DNA from: Thiomonas sp. FB-Cd
GTDB lineage: Bacteria; Pseudomonadota; Gammaproteobacteria; Burkholderiales; Burkholderiaceae_C
Assembly (NCBI RefSeq): GCF_000733775.1
Contig: NZ_JPOE01000002.1
Span: forward strand, 2,480,001-2,544,000
Direction of reading: 5' to 3'
Length of the DNA: 64,000 bases
Both the position numbers and the translations under genes were made by a program. Shown here one piece after another: positions 57,344 through 64,000 of this stretch; positions within the stretch are counted from its first letter, which is position 1, and the number at the start of each line of letters is the position of its first letter. The notes under the pieces were generated by a model. It was given only the letters and a program-made list of their open reading frames with translations. It was not told where the DNA came from and ran no database searches.

Positions 57344-58890
57344 CTTTAGCCCTCGAAACGTTTTCTCTTCCGCCCAAGGCGCCGCCCGTGGTGGAGCTGC
57401 GCCTACCCGCGGGCGCTGCCGCACCCTTGATCCTACACAGCCACGGTTTTGTTTACCGAGTGACCGGCAACACGCTACTGCCCGAGCAAGCTGTGCGCCG
57501 CGCGCTTGCCGAGTCGCAAAATCCACAAGCGGCGGTGGATGCCCTGAATGGCGCCTACCGTAGCGCAGGACATTTGTTGGTCGCTATACGAGCACAGGTG
57601 CAGGGCACGCAGGTCGCGCTGACGGTCGTGCAAGGGCAAATCACACAGATCACCGCCGAGCCTGGCGTGAAGCGGTTTTACGATGGTGTGGAGTTTGATC
57701 CCACCATCACGCAAAACGATCTCATCCGTCGCAACATCCTGGCGGAGATGTACGCTGGCCGCAGCGGCTTGGGCTTTCGCCCCAGCGTGGCGCCGGCGCC
57801 ACAGCCTGGAGGCAGCGCGCTGGCCATCGACACGCAGGCGCAGCCGGGCTTCAAGCGCCTGAGCGGTAGCCTGGTGTTTGGCAACTACGGCAGCCGCTAT
57901 GTTGGCGGTGACGTGGCCTCCATGAATCTGCAAGCACAACCGGGCGACGGTTGGCTGTTTGCCGCCAATTACAGCCACGGCCTGCCCAATCTGCAAAAGG
58001 ACAGCACCGGCAGCCGCTACGACGCCGGTGCGTTTAGTGCCAGCAAGGTGACGCCTTGGGGCATTTACGGACTGAGCGTGAACCGCAGCACCTACCGCCT
58101 AGGGGTGGCGGGCGCGCCCTACTACCCGCAAGGACAGACGCAGACAGCCGCCCTGACGGGCACCCAGCTGGTGTGGGCCAGCCCCACGGCACGGCTGAGC
58201 GCCAACCAGGCCATTTCGCACGTGGCGTACAAGAGCACGGTGCTGGGCGGTCGCTACACCCTGGCTGACCAGAACTACAACTATGCAACGCTGGGGCTGC
58301 AGGGCGCGCGCAATGTGCAGATTGGCGGGCTGGCCGGCGCAGTGAGCGCTGCGGCCAGCTACAACCTAGGCCTGAGCGCACCGCGCGGGACCATGGTCTA
58401 TGACCTGCCCTCGGCGCCGCAAACGCGCTTTCACTACTGGACGGCCAGCTTGGCCTGGCAACAGGCGCTGCCCAAGGGTTTCAGTGCCAACCTCTCGGCC
58501 AGCGGGCAGTGGGGGCTGGACACTCTGCCGGGCAACCAGCAATGGGTTGTGGGCGGCTATGGCAGCGTGTCGGCATTCTCCTCCAGTCTGTCCGGTGACG
58601 GCGGCTACCTGCTGCGCGCTGTGCTGCAGGCGCCGGCGTGGAATTGGCGCGGCTGGCAGGTAGCCGCGCAGGGCTATGCCGAGCAGGGCGCAGCCACCAC
58701 GCACTACAACCCGGCCAATACCCCCGGCTGGCGCATGCTGGCCGACGTAGGTATCGGCCTGACCTTCACGGCACCGTGGAAAACGAGCCTCTCCGTCATG
58801 GCCGCCCGCCCCGTGGCGCAGAAAAACGTCAGTTCCCCCGTGTACAACAGCCAGCGCGCGGTGTATTTTGTTTTGCAGCAACCGTTCTAA
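57340..58890 (+). CDS. TpsB outer membrane transporter (FhaC/ShlB/HecB family)
   Basis: Omp85-type pore of the two-partner system, 516 residues: Pro-rich plug linker (LPPKAPPVVELRLP), a POTRA domain (VYRVTGNTLLPEQAVRRALA; AYRSAGHLLVAIRAQVQGTQ), then a 16-strand barrel from about 160 with GSLVFGNYGSRYVGGDVASM, WQVAAQGYAEQGAATTH and a C-terminal strand ending in phenylalanine (RAVYFVLQQPF). No signal peptide is seen before the linker and the upstream frame is closed by a stop at 57235, so the start or the sequence upstream may be defective. It is divergent from the GT41 gene (199-bp gap) and heads a packed operon. Confidence 0.87.
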   Translation: MTLALETFSLPPKAPPVVELRLPAGAAAPLILHSHGFVYRVTGNTLLPEQAVRRALAESQNPQAAVDALNGAYRSAGHLLVAIRAQVQGTQVALTVVQGQITQITAEPGVKRFYDGVEFDPTITQNDLIRRNILAEMYAGRSGLGFRPSVAPAPQPGGSALAIDTQAQPGFKRLSGSLVFGNYGSRYVGGDVASMNLQAQPGDGWLFAANYSHGLPNLQKDSTGSRYDAGAFSASKVTPWGIYGLSVNRSTYRLGVAGAPYYPQGQTQTAALTGTQLVWASPTARLSANQAISHVAYKSTVLGGRYTLADQNYNYATLGLQGARNVQIGGLAGAVSAAASYNLGLSAPRGTMVYDLPSAPQTRFHYWTASLAWQQALPKGFSANLSASGQWGLDTLPGNQQWVVGGYGSVSAFSSSLSGDGGYLLRAVLQAPAWNWRGWQVAAQGYAEQGAATTHYNPANTPGWRMLADVGIGLTFTAPWKTSLSVMAARPVAQKNVSSPVYNSQRAVYFVLQQPF

Positions 58891-58892
58891 TC

Positions 58893-59759
58893 ATGACCGT
58901 ACCCACCCGAAGACAACACCCCCTGCACGCCGCGCTGGGCGCTGTGGCAATTTGCTTGGCGGGCTTTGCGCTTGCCTCCCCCGCCCAAGCGCAAGACCTG
59001 CTGCGCGTGAACGGCCACGTCATCACACTGGAACAAGCCGCAGCGGCAAACCCCGCTGCGGCCAGCAACCCCGCAGTGCGCCAGCAGGTGACCGAGCAGC
59101 TCGCACAGCAACAACTGCTGGCCGACAGCACCACAGACGTAGCTGCGCAAGTCGCAGCGCGCATCAAGGCTGCGCAGGTCAATGTGAAGCGCCAAGCCCT
59201 AGCGCAGCTGGCTGCCGACCAATACCTGCAAGCCCACCCAGTGAGCGAGGCCGAAGTTGAGGCTGAATATCACAAGCTCCTGTCCGAGCAGCCCGCGCAG
59301 CAGTACTGGGTGCGGTGGATGGTGTTGAAATCCCCCGAGCAGGCGCAAGCCACGCTCGACGCACTCCGAACTGGCAAACAGGGCTTCACCGCCCAGGCGG
59401 TGGAGCAGAGCATCGGCCAAAATGCCGAGCTCGGCGGCGCCCTGGGCTGGCAGAGCGAGCAGAGCTTGCCGGCGGCCGTGCTCGGGGTGGTGCGCAAGCT
59501 CAAAGCCGGACAAGTGGCCGGACCGATTGCGCTGGATGATGGCTATGCCATCGTGCAACTGGTTGCGCAGCGCTCGACACCCAAACCAACACTTGCGCAG
59601 CTCAAGCCGCAGATCGAACAACAATTGCGCAGCGCCGCGCTGCAGCAGCATGTGCAGGAGTTGGCCAAGGCCGCAAAGATCGAGAACTTGACGCAGCCGG
59701 CCGCCGCGGCCGCAGGCCCCGCCGCCGTCGACAAAGAGGCGAACCATGGCAGGAAATGA
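58893..59759 (+). CDS. Periplasmic parvulin-type peptidyl-prolyl isomerase
   Basis: SurA/PpiD-like chaperone, 288 residues with a signal peptide (GAVAICLAGFALASPAQA). N-terminal SurA-like helices (VNGHVITLEQAAAANPAA; QQVTEQLAQQQLLADSTTDV) and a rotamase domain at about 150-245 (RWMVLKSPEQAQATLDALRT; NAELGGALGWQSEQSLPAAV; AGPIALDDGYAIVQLVAQRS). It starts 2 bp after tpsB stops and overlaps the lipoprotein gene, so it likely escorts the adhesin or TpsB through the periplasm. Confidence 0.9.
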   Translation: MTVPTRRQHPLHAALGAVAICLAGFALASPAQAQDLLRVNGHVITLEQAAAANPAAASNPAVRQQVTEQLAQQQLLADSTTDVAAQVAARIKAAQVNVKRQALAQLAADQYLQAHPVSEAEVEAEYHKLLSEQPAQQYWVRWMVLKSPEQAQATLDALRTGKQGFTAQAVEQSIGQNAELGGALGWQSEQSLPAAVLGVVRKLKAGQVAGPIALDDGYAIVQLVAQRSTPKPTLAQLKPQIEQQLRSAALQQHVQELAKAAKIENLTQPAAAAAGPAAVDKEANHGRK

Positions 59760-60188
59760 CCCAATGATGCCAAGTGCCCCACGCGGCCTGCGGCTCGCTG
59801 CGCTGTGCGCCTGCTGCGCCCTGGCACTGGTGCTGAGTGCGTGCGCCGCGCAACAGGAGGTGACTGTGCAGCGCGAAACCGCGCAAACTTTCGCCCCAAC
59901 CGCGCTGGTCGCGGTTCTGCGGCAGCTACCCACGCAACCCTATGTGCGCATCGCCGTGCTCGACGTCCAGGCCTCAGCCGGCACGCCGGTGGTGCAACTG
60001 CTCGCCCAACTGCAGGCCAAGGCCGGTGCGCTGGGGCCAACGCACTGGTGGTACAAGACCTCAGCACCAAGGAGGGTGGCACCGTGCAATACAACCCCTC
60101 CGGCGGCGAGTTCACCACGACGCCGAGCCTGGTGGTGCCGCATTTGCGGGCCCTGGCGGTGCGCATCAGCACCGCCGCGACGCAGTGA
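59746..60188 (+). CDS. Small lipoprotein of the TPS operon, interrupted by an apparent 1-base frameshift
   Basis: N-terminal lipoprotein signal with lipobox LSAC (LALVLSACAAQQEV), then VALLRQ-like helix and PYVRIAVLDVQASAGTPVVQ. At the G run 60033-60036 the frame shifts; with one extra G the chain continues LGANALVVQDLSTKEGGTVQ and ends at the TGA 60186-60188, giving about 147 residues. The LGANALVV pattern resembles small YbjQ/DUF4156-type domains, but no family is certain. Without correction the frame fuses to the next gene. It overlaps the isomerase by 14 bp and ends 1 bp before the next ATG. Confidence 0.7.
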
Positions 60189-60189
60189 G

Positions 60190-60879
60190 ATGGGTGCGAT
60201 GAAGACCCGATTCGTCATTGCCACGCGCGAGTCGTACCAAGGCTTTTTCTCGAAAACAGCAACCGGCCGTTCCCTTGCGCGCATGATGCACAGTCCAGTA
60301 GAGGCGCGTGTTTTTCCAGATAATCAGAAGGGGTTGCCCGAGGTTTACAACATCGCAATTGCGGAGGCCGCGGGCGATCCGGCGAATCTGGTTTTTATTC
60401 ATGATGACGTGCATATCTTGGATTATTTTTTGCCTCAACGTGTTGATGAGGGATTGAACGTTTTCGACCTCATCGGTGTGGCGGGAAACAAACGCAGAGT
60501 GAACAAGCAACCCGCGTGGGCATTCGTGGACGCCAATCTCACCTGGGATGCCCGCGAACATCTCAGCGGTATCGTTGCGCACGGAAAAACATTTCCGCCG
60601 CGCCAGCTCAGCAATTACGGCGAACCGAGATGCTCCGTGAAACTGCTCGACGGCGTATTGTTGGCGGCTCGCAGCGACCGGCTTCTATCCTGCGACCTGC
60701 GGTTTGACGAAGAATTCGATTTTCATTTTTATGATGTTGATTTTTGCCGCCAAGCTGAGGTCAAGGCCATGACGTGCGGAACTTGGGATCTGGCGATCAT
60801 GCACGAGAGTGGCGGCGGTTTCGGCGGTGAAGGCTGGCGCCAAAACTATCAGCGGTACATTGGAAAGTGGGGAAACTGA
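60190..60879 (+). CDS. Glycosyltransferase-like protein (GT2-related)
   Basis: 229 residues (ATG at 60190 or 60199). It has RFVIATRESYQGFFSKTATG, LPEVYNIAIAEAAGDPANLV, the DXD-like FIHDDVHILDYFL, GVAGNKRRVNKQPAWAFVDA, and FDFHFYDVDFCRQAEVKAM, matching a GT-A family often found beside methyltransferases in glycan loci. It is coupled to the lipoprotein (TGAGATG) and to the methyltransferase (TGATG). Lower GC than neighbours suggests separate acquisition. Confidence 0.78.
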   Translation: MGAMKTRFVIATRESYQGFFSKTATGRSLARMMHSPVEARVFPDNQKGLPEVYNIAIAEAAGDPANLVFIHDDVHILDYFLPQRVDEGLNVFDLIGVAGNKRRVNKQPAWAFVDANLTWDAREHLSGIVAHGKTFPPRQLSNYGEPRCSVKLLDGVLLAARSDRLLSCDLRFDEEFDFHFYDVDFCRQAEVKAMTCGTWDLAIMHESGGGFGGEGWRQNYQRYIGKWGN

Positions 60880-61556
60880 TGACCGCTCTCTCACAGACGC
60901 CGGCACACCATCAACACAACCCGGATCTTTTAAATCTCATCCCTGGCCGCGCAGAAAAACTGATCGAGATCGGCTGCAGCTATGGCGCATTGGCCCGGGA
61001 GTTTAAGAAGGTCAATCCTGGCTGTCATTATGTGGGGGTCGATATCGAGGACTTTTACACGAATGTTGCTAAACAGCATTGTGATGAGTGCATCACAATG
61101 GATCTCGAAGTAGCACCTAATTCATTCTGGACAAATTACTCAGATCGGGACTGCTGGATATTTGGCGACACATTGGAACACTTCAGGGACCCTTGGCGCA
61201 TTCTCAGCCAGATTGCAGCAACTATGCCGCGTAATGGCTCCATCGTCGCCTGCATTCCGAACGCGCAGCATTGGAGCATTCAAGCGCGCTTGAGCGTCGG
61301 CGATTTCCGCTACGCGGACAGCGGGTTGCTCGACAAAACACACTTGCGCTGGTTTACGCGCCAAACGATGTTGGAGCTATTTGCCTCCGCGGGTTTCAAA
61401 GTTGTTGAAGGTCGGCCAAGGATTTTTCCTGAACCTCGGCGCGATGATTTCCTTCCTGTCATCGAGGAAATGGCCAGAATTGCTGGGGTTGACCCACAGA
61501 TCGCTGTCAGTGACGCAATGCCTTTGCAGTATGTCATGCGGGCCGTATTGGCCTGA
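60879..61556 (+). CDS. SAM-dependent class I methyltransferase
   Basis: 225 residues (ATG 60879 overlapping the previous stop; a GTG at 60867 is possible). Rossmann motif [18 protein letters not shown], acidic motif [12 protein letters not shown], then [40 protein letters not shown] and [20 protein letters not shown], the pattern of UbiG/Methyltransf_23-type enzymes of polysaccharide loci. Probably methylates a sugar on the glycan or glycoprotein. Confidence 0.85.
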   Translation: MTALSQTPAHHQHNPDLLNLIPGRAEKLIEIGCSYGALAREFKKVNPGCHYVGVDIEDFYTNVAKQHCDECITMDLEVAPNSFWTNYSDRDCWIFGDTLEHFRDPWRILSQIAATMPRNGSIVACIPNAQHWSIQARLSVGDFRYADSGLLDKTHLRWFTRQTMLELFASAGFKVVEGRPRIFPEPRRDDFLPVIEEMARIAGVDPQIAVSDAMPLQYVMRAVLA

Positions 61557-61617
61557 GGCAGAGAGGGCCCATTCTCCATTCTTCTCTGCTCGCAGCACGC
61601 CAAGTGTAGCTCGCTCC

Positions 61618-62517
61618 ATGTCGGTAAAGTCGCTCGAATCCGAATCCATCGCCATCCTTCGCGAAGCCGTCGCCGAAGCGCGCAAGCCAGTCATGCTGTA
61701 TTCCATCGGTAAGGATTCGTCGGTGATGCTGCACCTGGCGCGCAAGGCGTTTGCGCCCGGGGTGCTGCCTTTTCCGCTGCTGCACGTGGACACCACCTGG
61801 AAGTTCCGCGACATGATTGCCCACCGCGACCGCGTGGTGCGCGAGGTGGGTGCGACGCTGATTGTGCACACCAATGAGCAGGGTTTGCGCGAGGGCATCA
61901 ACCCCTTTGACCACGGCAGCGCTTACACCGACATTATGAAGACGCAGGCGCTCAAAGAGGCGCTGGATGCGCACGGGTTCGATGTGATTTTTGGCGGGGC
62001 GCGGCGGGATGAAGAAAAGAGCCGTGCGAAAGAGCGCATCTTTTCGGTGCGAGAGGCCGGGCACCGCTGGGAGCCGAAGGCGCAGCGCCCGGAGTTTTGG
62101 GCGAATTTCAACACGCGGCTGAACACAGGGCAAACGCTGCGCGTCTTTCCGCTCTCCAACTGGACGGAGGCCGACATCTGGCAGTACATCCAGGCGGAGA
62201 ACATTCCCATTGTGCCGTTGTATTTCGCCGCTGAGCGCCTGGTGGTGCTGCGCGGCGATGATGCCAACCCCCAGTGGATCATGGTGGACGACGCGCGCTT
62301 TCGCCTGGCGCCAGGCGAGACGCCCCAACTGCGGCGAGTGCGGTTTCGCACCCTGGGCTGCTATCCGCTGTCTGCCGCAGTGGAGAGCGAGGCTGACACG
62401 CTGGACAAGGTGATTGCCGAGACCCTGGCCACCCACACGTCGGAGCGCGCCGGGCGGCTGATCGACCATGACTCAGCGGGCAGCATGGAGCGCAAGAAGC
62501 AGGAGGGGTATTTTTAA
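61618..62517 (+). CDS. cysD: Sulfate adenylyltransferase subunit 2
   Basis: PP-loop ATP sulfurylase subunit that makes APS from sulfate and ATP. The ATG at 61618 gives 299 residues: [20 protein letters not shown] (PP-loop), [60 protein letters not shown] and the end [13 protein letters not shown]. Followed directly by the cysN-cysC fusion. A NodP/NodQ-like role for sulfating surface glycans is possible. Confidence 0.95.
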   Translation: MSVKSLESESIAILREAVAEARKPVMLYSIGKDSSVMLHLARKAFAPGVLPFPLLHVDTTWKFRDMIAHRDRVVREVGATLIVHTNEQGLREGINPFDHGSAYTDIMKTQALKEALDAHGFDVIFGGARRDEEKSRAKERIFSVREAGHRWEPKAQRPEFWANFNTRLNTGQTLRVFPLSNWTEADIWQYIQAENIPIVPLYFAAERLVVLRGDDANPQWIMVDDARFRLAPGETPQLRRVRFRTLGCYPLSAAVESEADTLDKVIAETLATHTSERAGRLIDHDSAGSMERKKQEGYF

Positions 62518-64000
62518 GTGGCGTCAGGTCTAGAGATAAAGCGTGAACCGGGGCAGGATCTTGTGGGGTGCAACGATGCCAGCCCTGACCCCAGGCTCCG
62601 TTTTTTGACCTGCGGCAGCGTGGACGATGGCAAGAGCACGCTGATCGGCCGCTTGCTGTTCGACACCAAGCAGATTTTTGAAGACCAGTGGCAGGCCCTG
62701 CGCAATGACTCGCGTCGCTTTGGCACGCAAGGCGATGCACCCGATCTTGCGCTGTTGGTGGACGGACTGCAGGCCGAGCGCGAGCAGGGCATCACCATTG
62801 ACGTGGCCTACCGCTTTTTCAGCACGCCGCGACGGGCCTTCATCGTCGCCGATGCACCGGGACACGAGCAGTACACGCGCAACATGGCGGTGGCGGCAAG
62901 CACTGCGGATTGTGCAGTCGTACTGGTGGATGCGCGCAAGGGGGTCGTGACGCAAACACGGCGGCACAGCCGCATCGTGGCGCTGATGGGCGTGAACCGG
63001 GTATTGTTGGCCGTGAACAAGATGGATCTGGTGGACTGGAGCCACGCGCGCTTCACAGCGATTTGCGCCGACTATGCCGCCTTGGCCCATGCCTTGGGCT
63101 TGTCGGTGCAGGCGGTGCCATTGTCGGCACTCACCGGGGACAATCTGAGTGCGACCTGCACGCGCACGCCGTGGTATGACGGCCCAACCCTGCTTGAGTG
63201 GCTGGAGCAGGTGCCCGCAGCCCGGCACGATGAGTCCGCACCACTGCACCTGCCGGTGCAACTGGTGCTGCGACCCAATGCGGACTTTCGCGGCTATTGC
63301 GGCACCATCGCGCAGGGGCAGGTGCGCACGGGCGACTGTTTGCGTGTGCTGCCTTCCGGGGTGGACGCCACGGTCGAGACGGTGCGCGTCGGTTTCGATC
63401 CTGTGGCGCACGCCCGCGCTGGCAGCGCCGTGTGCCTGACCTTGCGTGAGGAGAGGGACATCAGCCGCGGCGACGTGCTGGTGACGGCCGATGCCCGCAT
63501 CGACCAAGCCGAGCAGTTCCATGCGCATGTCGTCTGGGTGGGGGAACAGGCGCTCTTGCCTGGGCGTCCATACTGGCTCAAGCTGCACCACCGCACGGTG
63601 AGCGCGGTGGTGACGACCATCCGCCATCTGGTCGATGCAGACACGGGAACGCATCTGTCGGCGCGCGAGGCGCCCATGAACAGCATCGCGGCGGTGCATT
63701 TGAGCGCCGACCGCCCCCTGCCCTTCACGCCATACACCGACGATCGCGAACTGGGGGGTTTCATCCTGATCGACCGCATGACGCAGGCCACTGTGGGCGC
63801 GGGCATGATCGACTTTGCCTTGCGCCGCGACAGCAATCTGCATTGGCAAGCGCTGGCGGTGGACAAAGCGGCACGGGCGCAGATTAAGCACCAACACGCG
63901 CGCTGCGTGTGGTTGACTGGATTATCAGGGTCGGGGAAATCGACTATTGCGAACCTTCTGGAACAGCGACTGCATACGCAAGGCCGGCACACCTATGTGC
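62518..64000 (+). CDS. cysNC: Bifunctional sulfate adenylyltransferase subunit 1/APS kinase (CysNC, NodQ-like), runs off window
   Basis: GTP-driven partner of CysD, fused to APS kinase, so the product is PAPS. It opens with GTG at 62518 directly after the cysD stop. GTPase motifs: FLTCGSVDDGKSTLIGRLLF (G1), DAPGHEQYTRNM (G3), NKMD (G4), followed by the EF-Tu-like barrels (FRGYCGTIAQGQVRTGDCLR). At 63905-63990 a second P-loop WLTGLSGSGKSTIANLLEQR begins the CysC domain and the window ends. About 494 residues are present. Confidence 0.94.
   Translation, partial: MASGLEIKREPGQDLVGCNDASPDPRLRFLTCGSVDDGKSTLIGRLLFDTKQIFEDQWQALRNDSRRFGTQGDAPDLALLVDGLQAEREQGITIDVAYRFFSTPRRAFIVADAPGHEQYTRNMAVAASTADCAVVLVDARKGVVTQTRRHSRIVALMGVNRVLLAVNKMDLVDWSHARFTAICADYAALAHALGLSVQAVPLSALTGDNLSATCTRTPWYDGPTLLEWLEQVPAARHDESAPLHLPVQLVLRPNADFRGYCGTIAQGQVRTGDCLRVLPSGVDATVETVRVGFDPVAHARAGSAVCLTLREERDISRGDVLVTADARIDQAEQFHAHVVWVGEQALLPGRPYWLKLHHRTVSAVVTTIRHLVDADTGTHLSAREAPMNSIAAVHLSADRPLPFTPYTDDRELGGFILIDRMTQATVGAGMIDFALRRDSNLHWQALAVDKAARAQIKHQHARCVWLTGLSGSGKSTIANLLEQRLHTQGRHTYV

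Overview
The window is GC-rich (roughly 60-65%) and has the gene order of a betaproteobacterium of the order Burkholderiales. Three syntenies support this: pilMNOPQ-aroK-aroB-dgt, the system II cytochrome c maturation pair resB-ccsB beside a cytochrome c4, and the divergent pair cyaY/lptM-lysA. The content (sulfur genes, heavy IS load, glycan island) would fit Thiomonas or a relative, but that genus call is an inference from memory and not an alignment.

Layout. 1-4.1 kb: a marR-regulated tripartite multidrug efflux operon (marR, NodT-type outer membrane lipoprotein, emrA, emrB running off the left edge). 4.2-12.4 kb: dgt, aroB, aroK and the type IV pilus assembly operon pilMNOPQ. 12.9-26.9 kb: ordinary core genes: a penicillin-binding protein 1A that carries a single-base frameshift, frataxin cyaY, the 52-residue lipoprotein lptM, lysA, msrPQ, ccsB/resB, cytochrome c4, engB and a patatin-Omp85 autotransporter (type Vd).

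27.3-39.6 kb is a mobile-element pile-up. A TnpB-type (IS200/IS605-like) gene is cut at codon 358 by an 8.27 kb block flanked by the duplicated hexamer GTGCCC. Removing one copy plus the block restores a 424-residue TnpB in frame. The block looks like an IS1634-family element that has itself received an IS66-type element (8-bp duplication CCGACTTC) and a group II intron. The IS66-type element in turn holds an IS5-family element (4-bp duplication ACCG). The IS66-type element carries no tnpA/tnpB but has a DruA-like DUF4338 gene overlapping tnpC by ATGA. A second IS5-family element (duplication CATT) lies at 38.1-39.6 kb, upstream of a zinc-ribbon membrane protein gene.

39.7-41.9 kb: groESL with a CIRCE operator and an overlapping promoter. 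42.4-50.3 kb: a six-gene surface glycan operon (acyltransferase, glycosyltransferases, sugar aminotransferase, sulfotransferase-RgpF fusion). 50.5-61.6 kb: a two-partner secretion locus: adhesin tpsA (split by an IS1182-family element with duplication CTAG), a TPR/GT41 O-GlcNAc-transferase-like glycosyltransferase, tpsB, a parvulin-type isomerase, a small lipoprotein, another glycosyltransferase and a methyltransferase. The last five are packed or overlapping, so they look like one operon. 61.6-64 kb: cysD and a cysN-cysC fusion (NodPQ-like), which could supply PAPS to the sulfotransferase in the neighbouring glycan operon.

The points most worth follow-up are the DUF4338 gene as a passenger of an IS66-type transposon, the nested insertions that restore reading frames on excision, and a probable dedicated adhesin-glycosylation/secretion locus linked to sulfated glycan synthesis. 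Three frameshifts (ponA, tnpC, the TPS lipoprotein) are each explained by one missing base, two of them in G runs, so assembly error has to be excluded before calling them pseudogenes.
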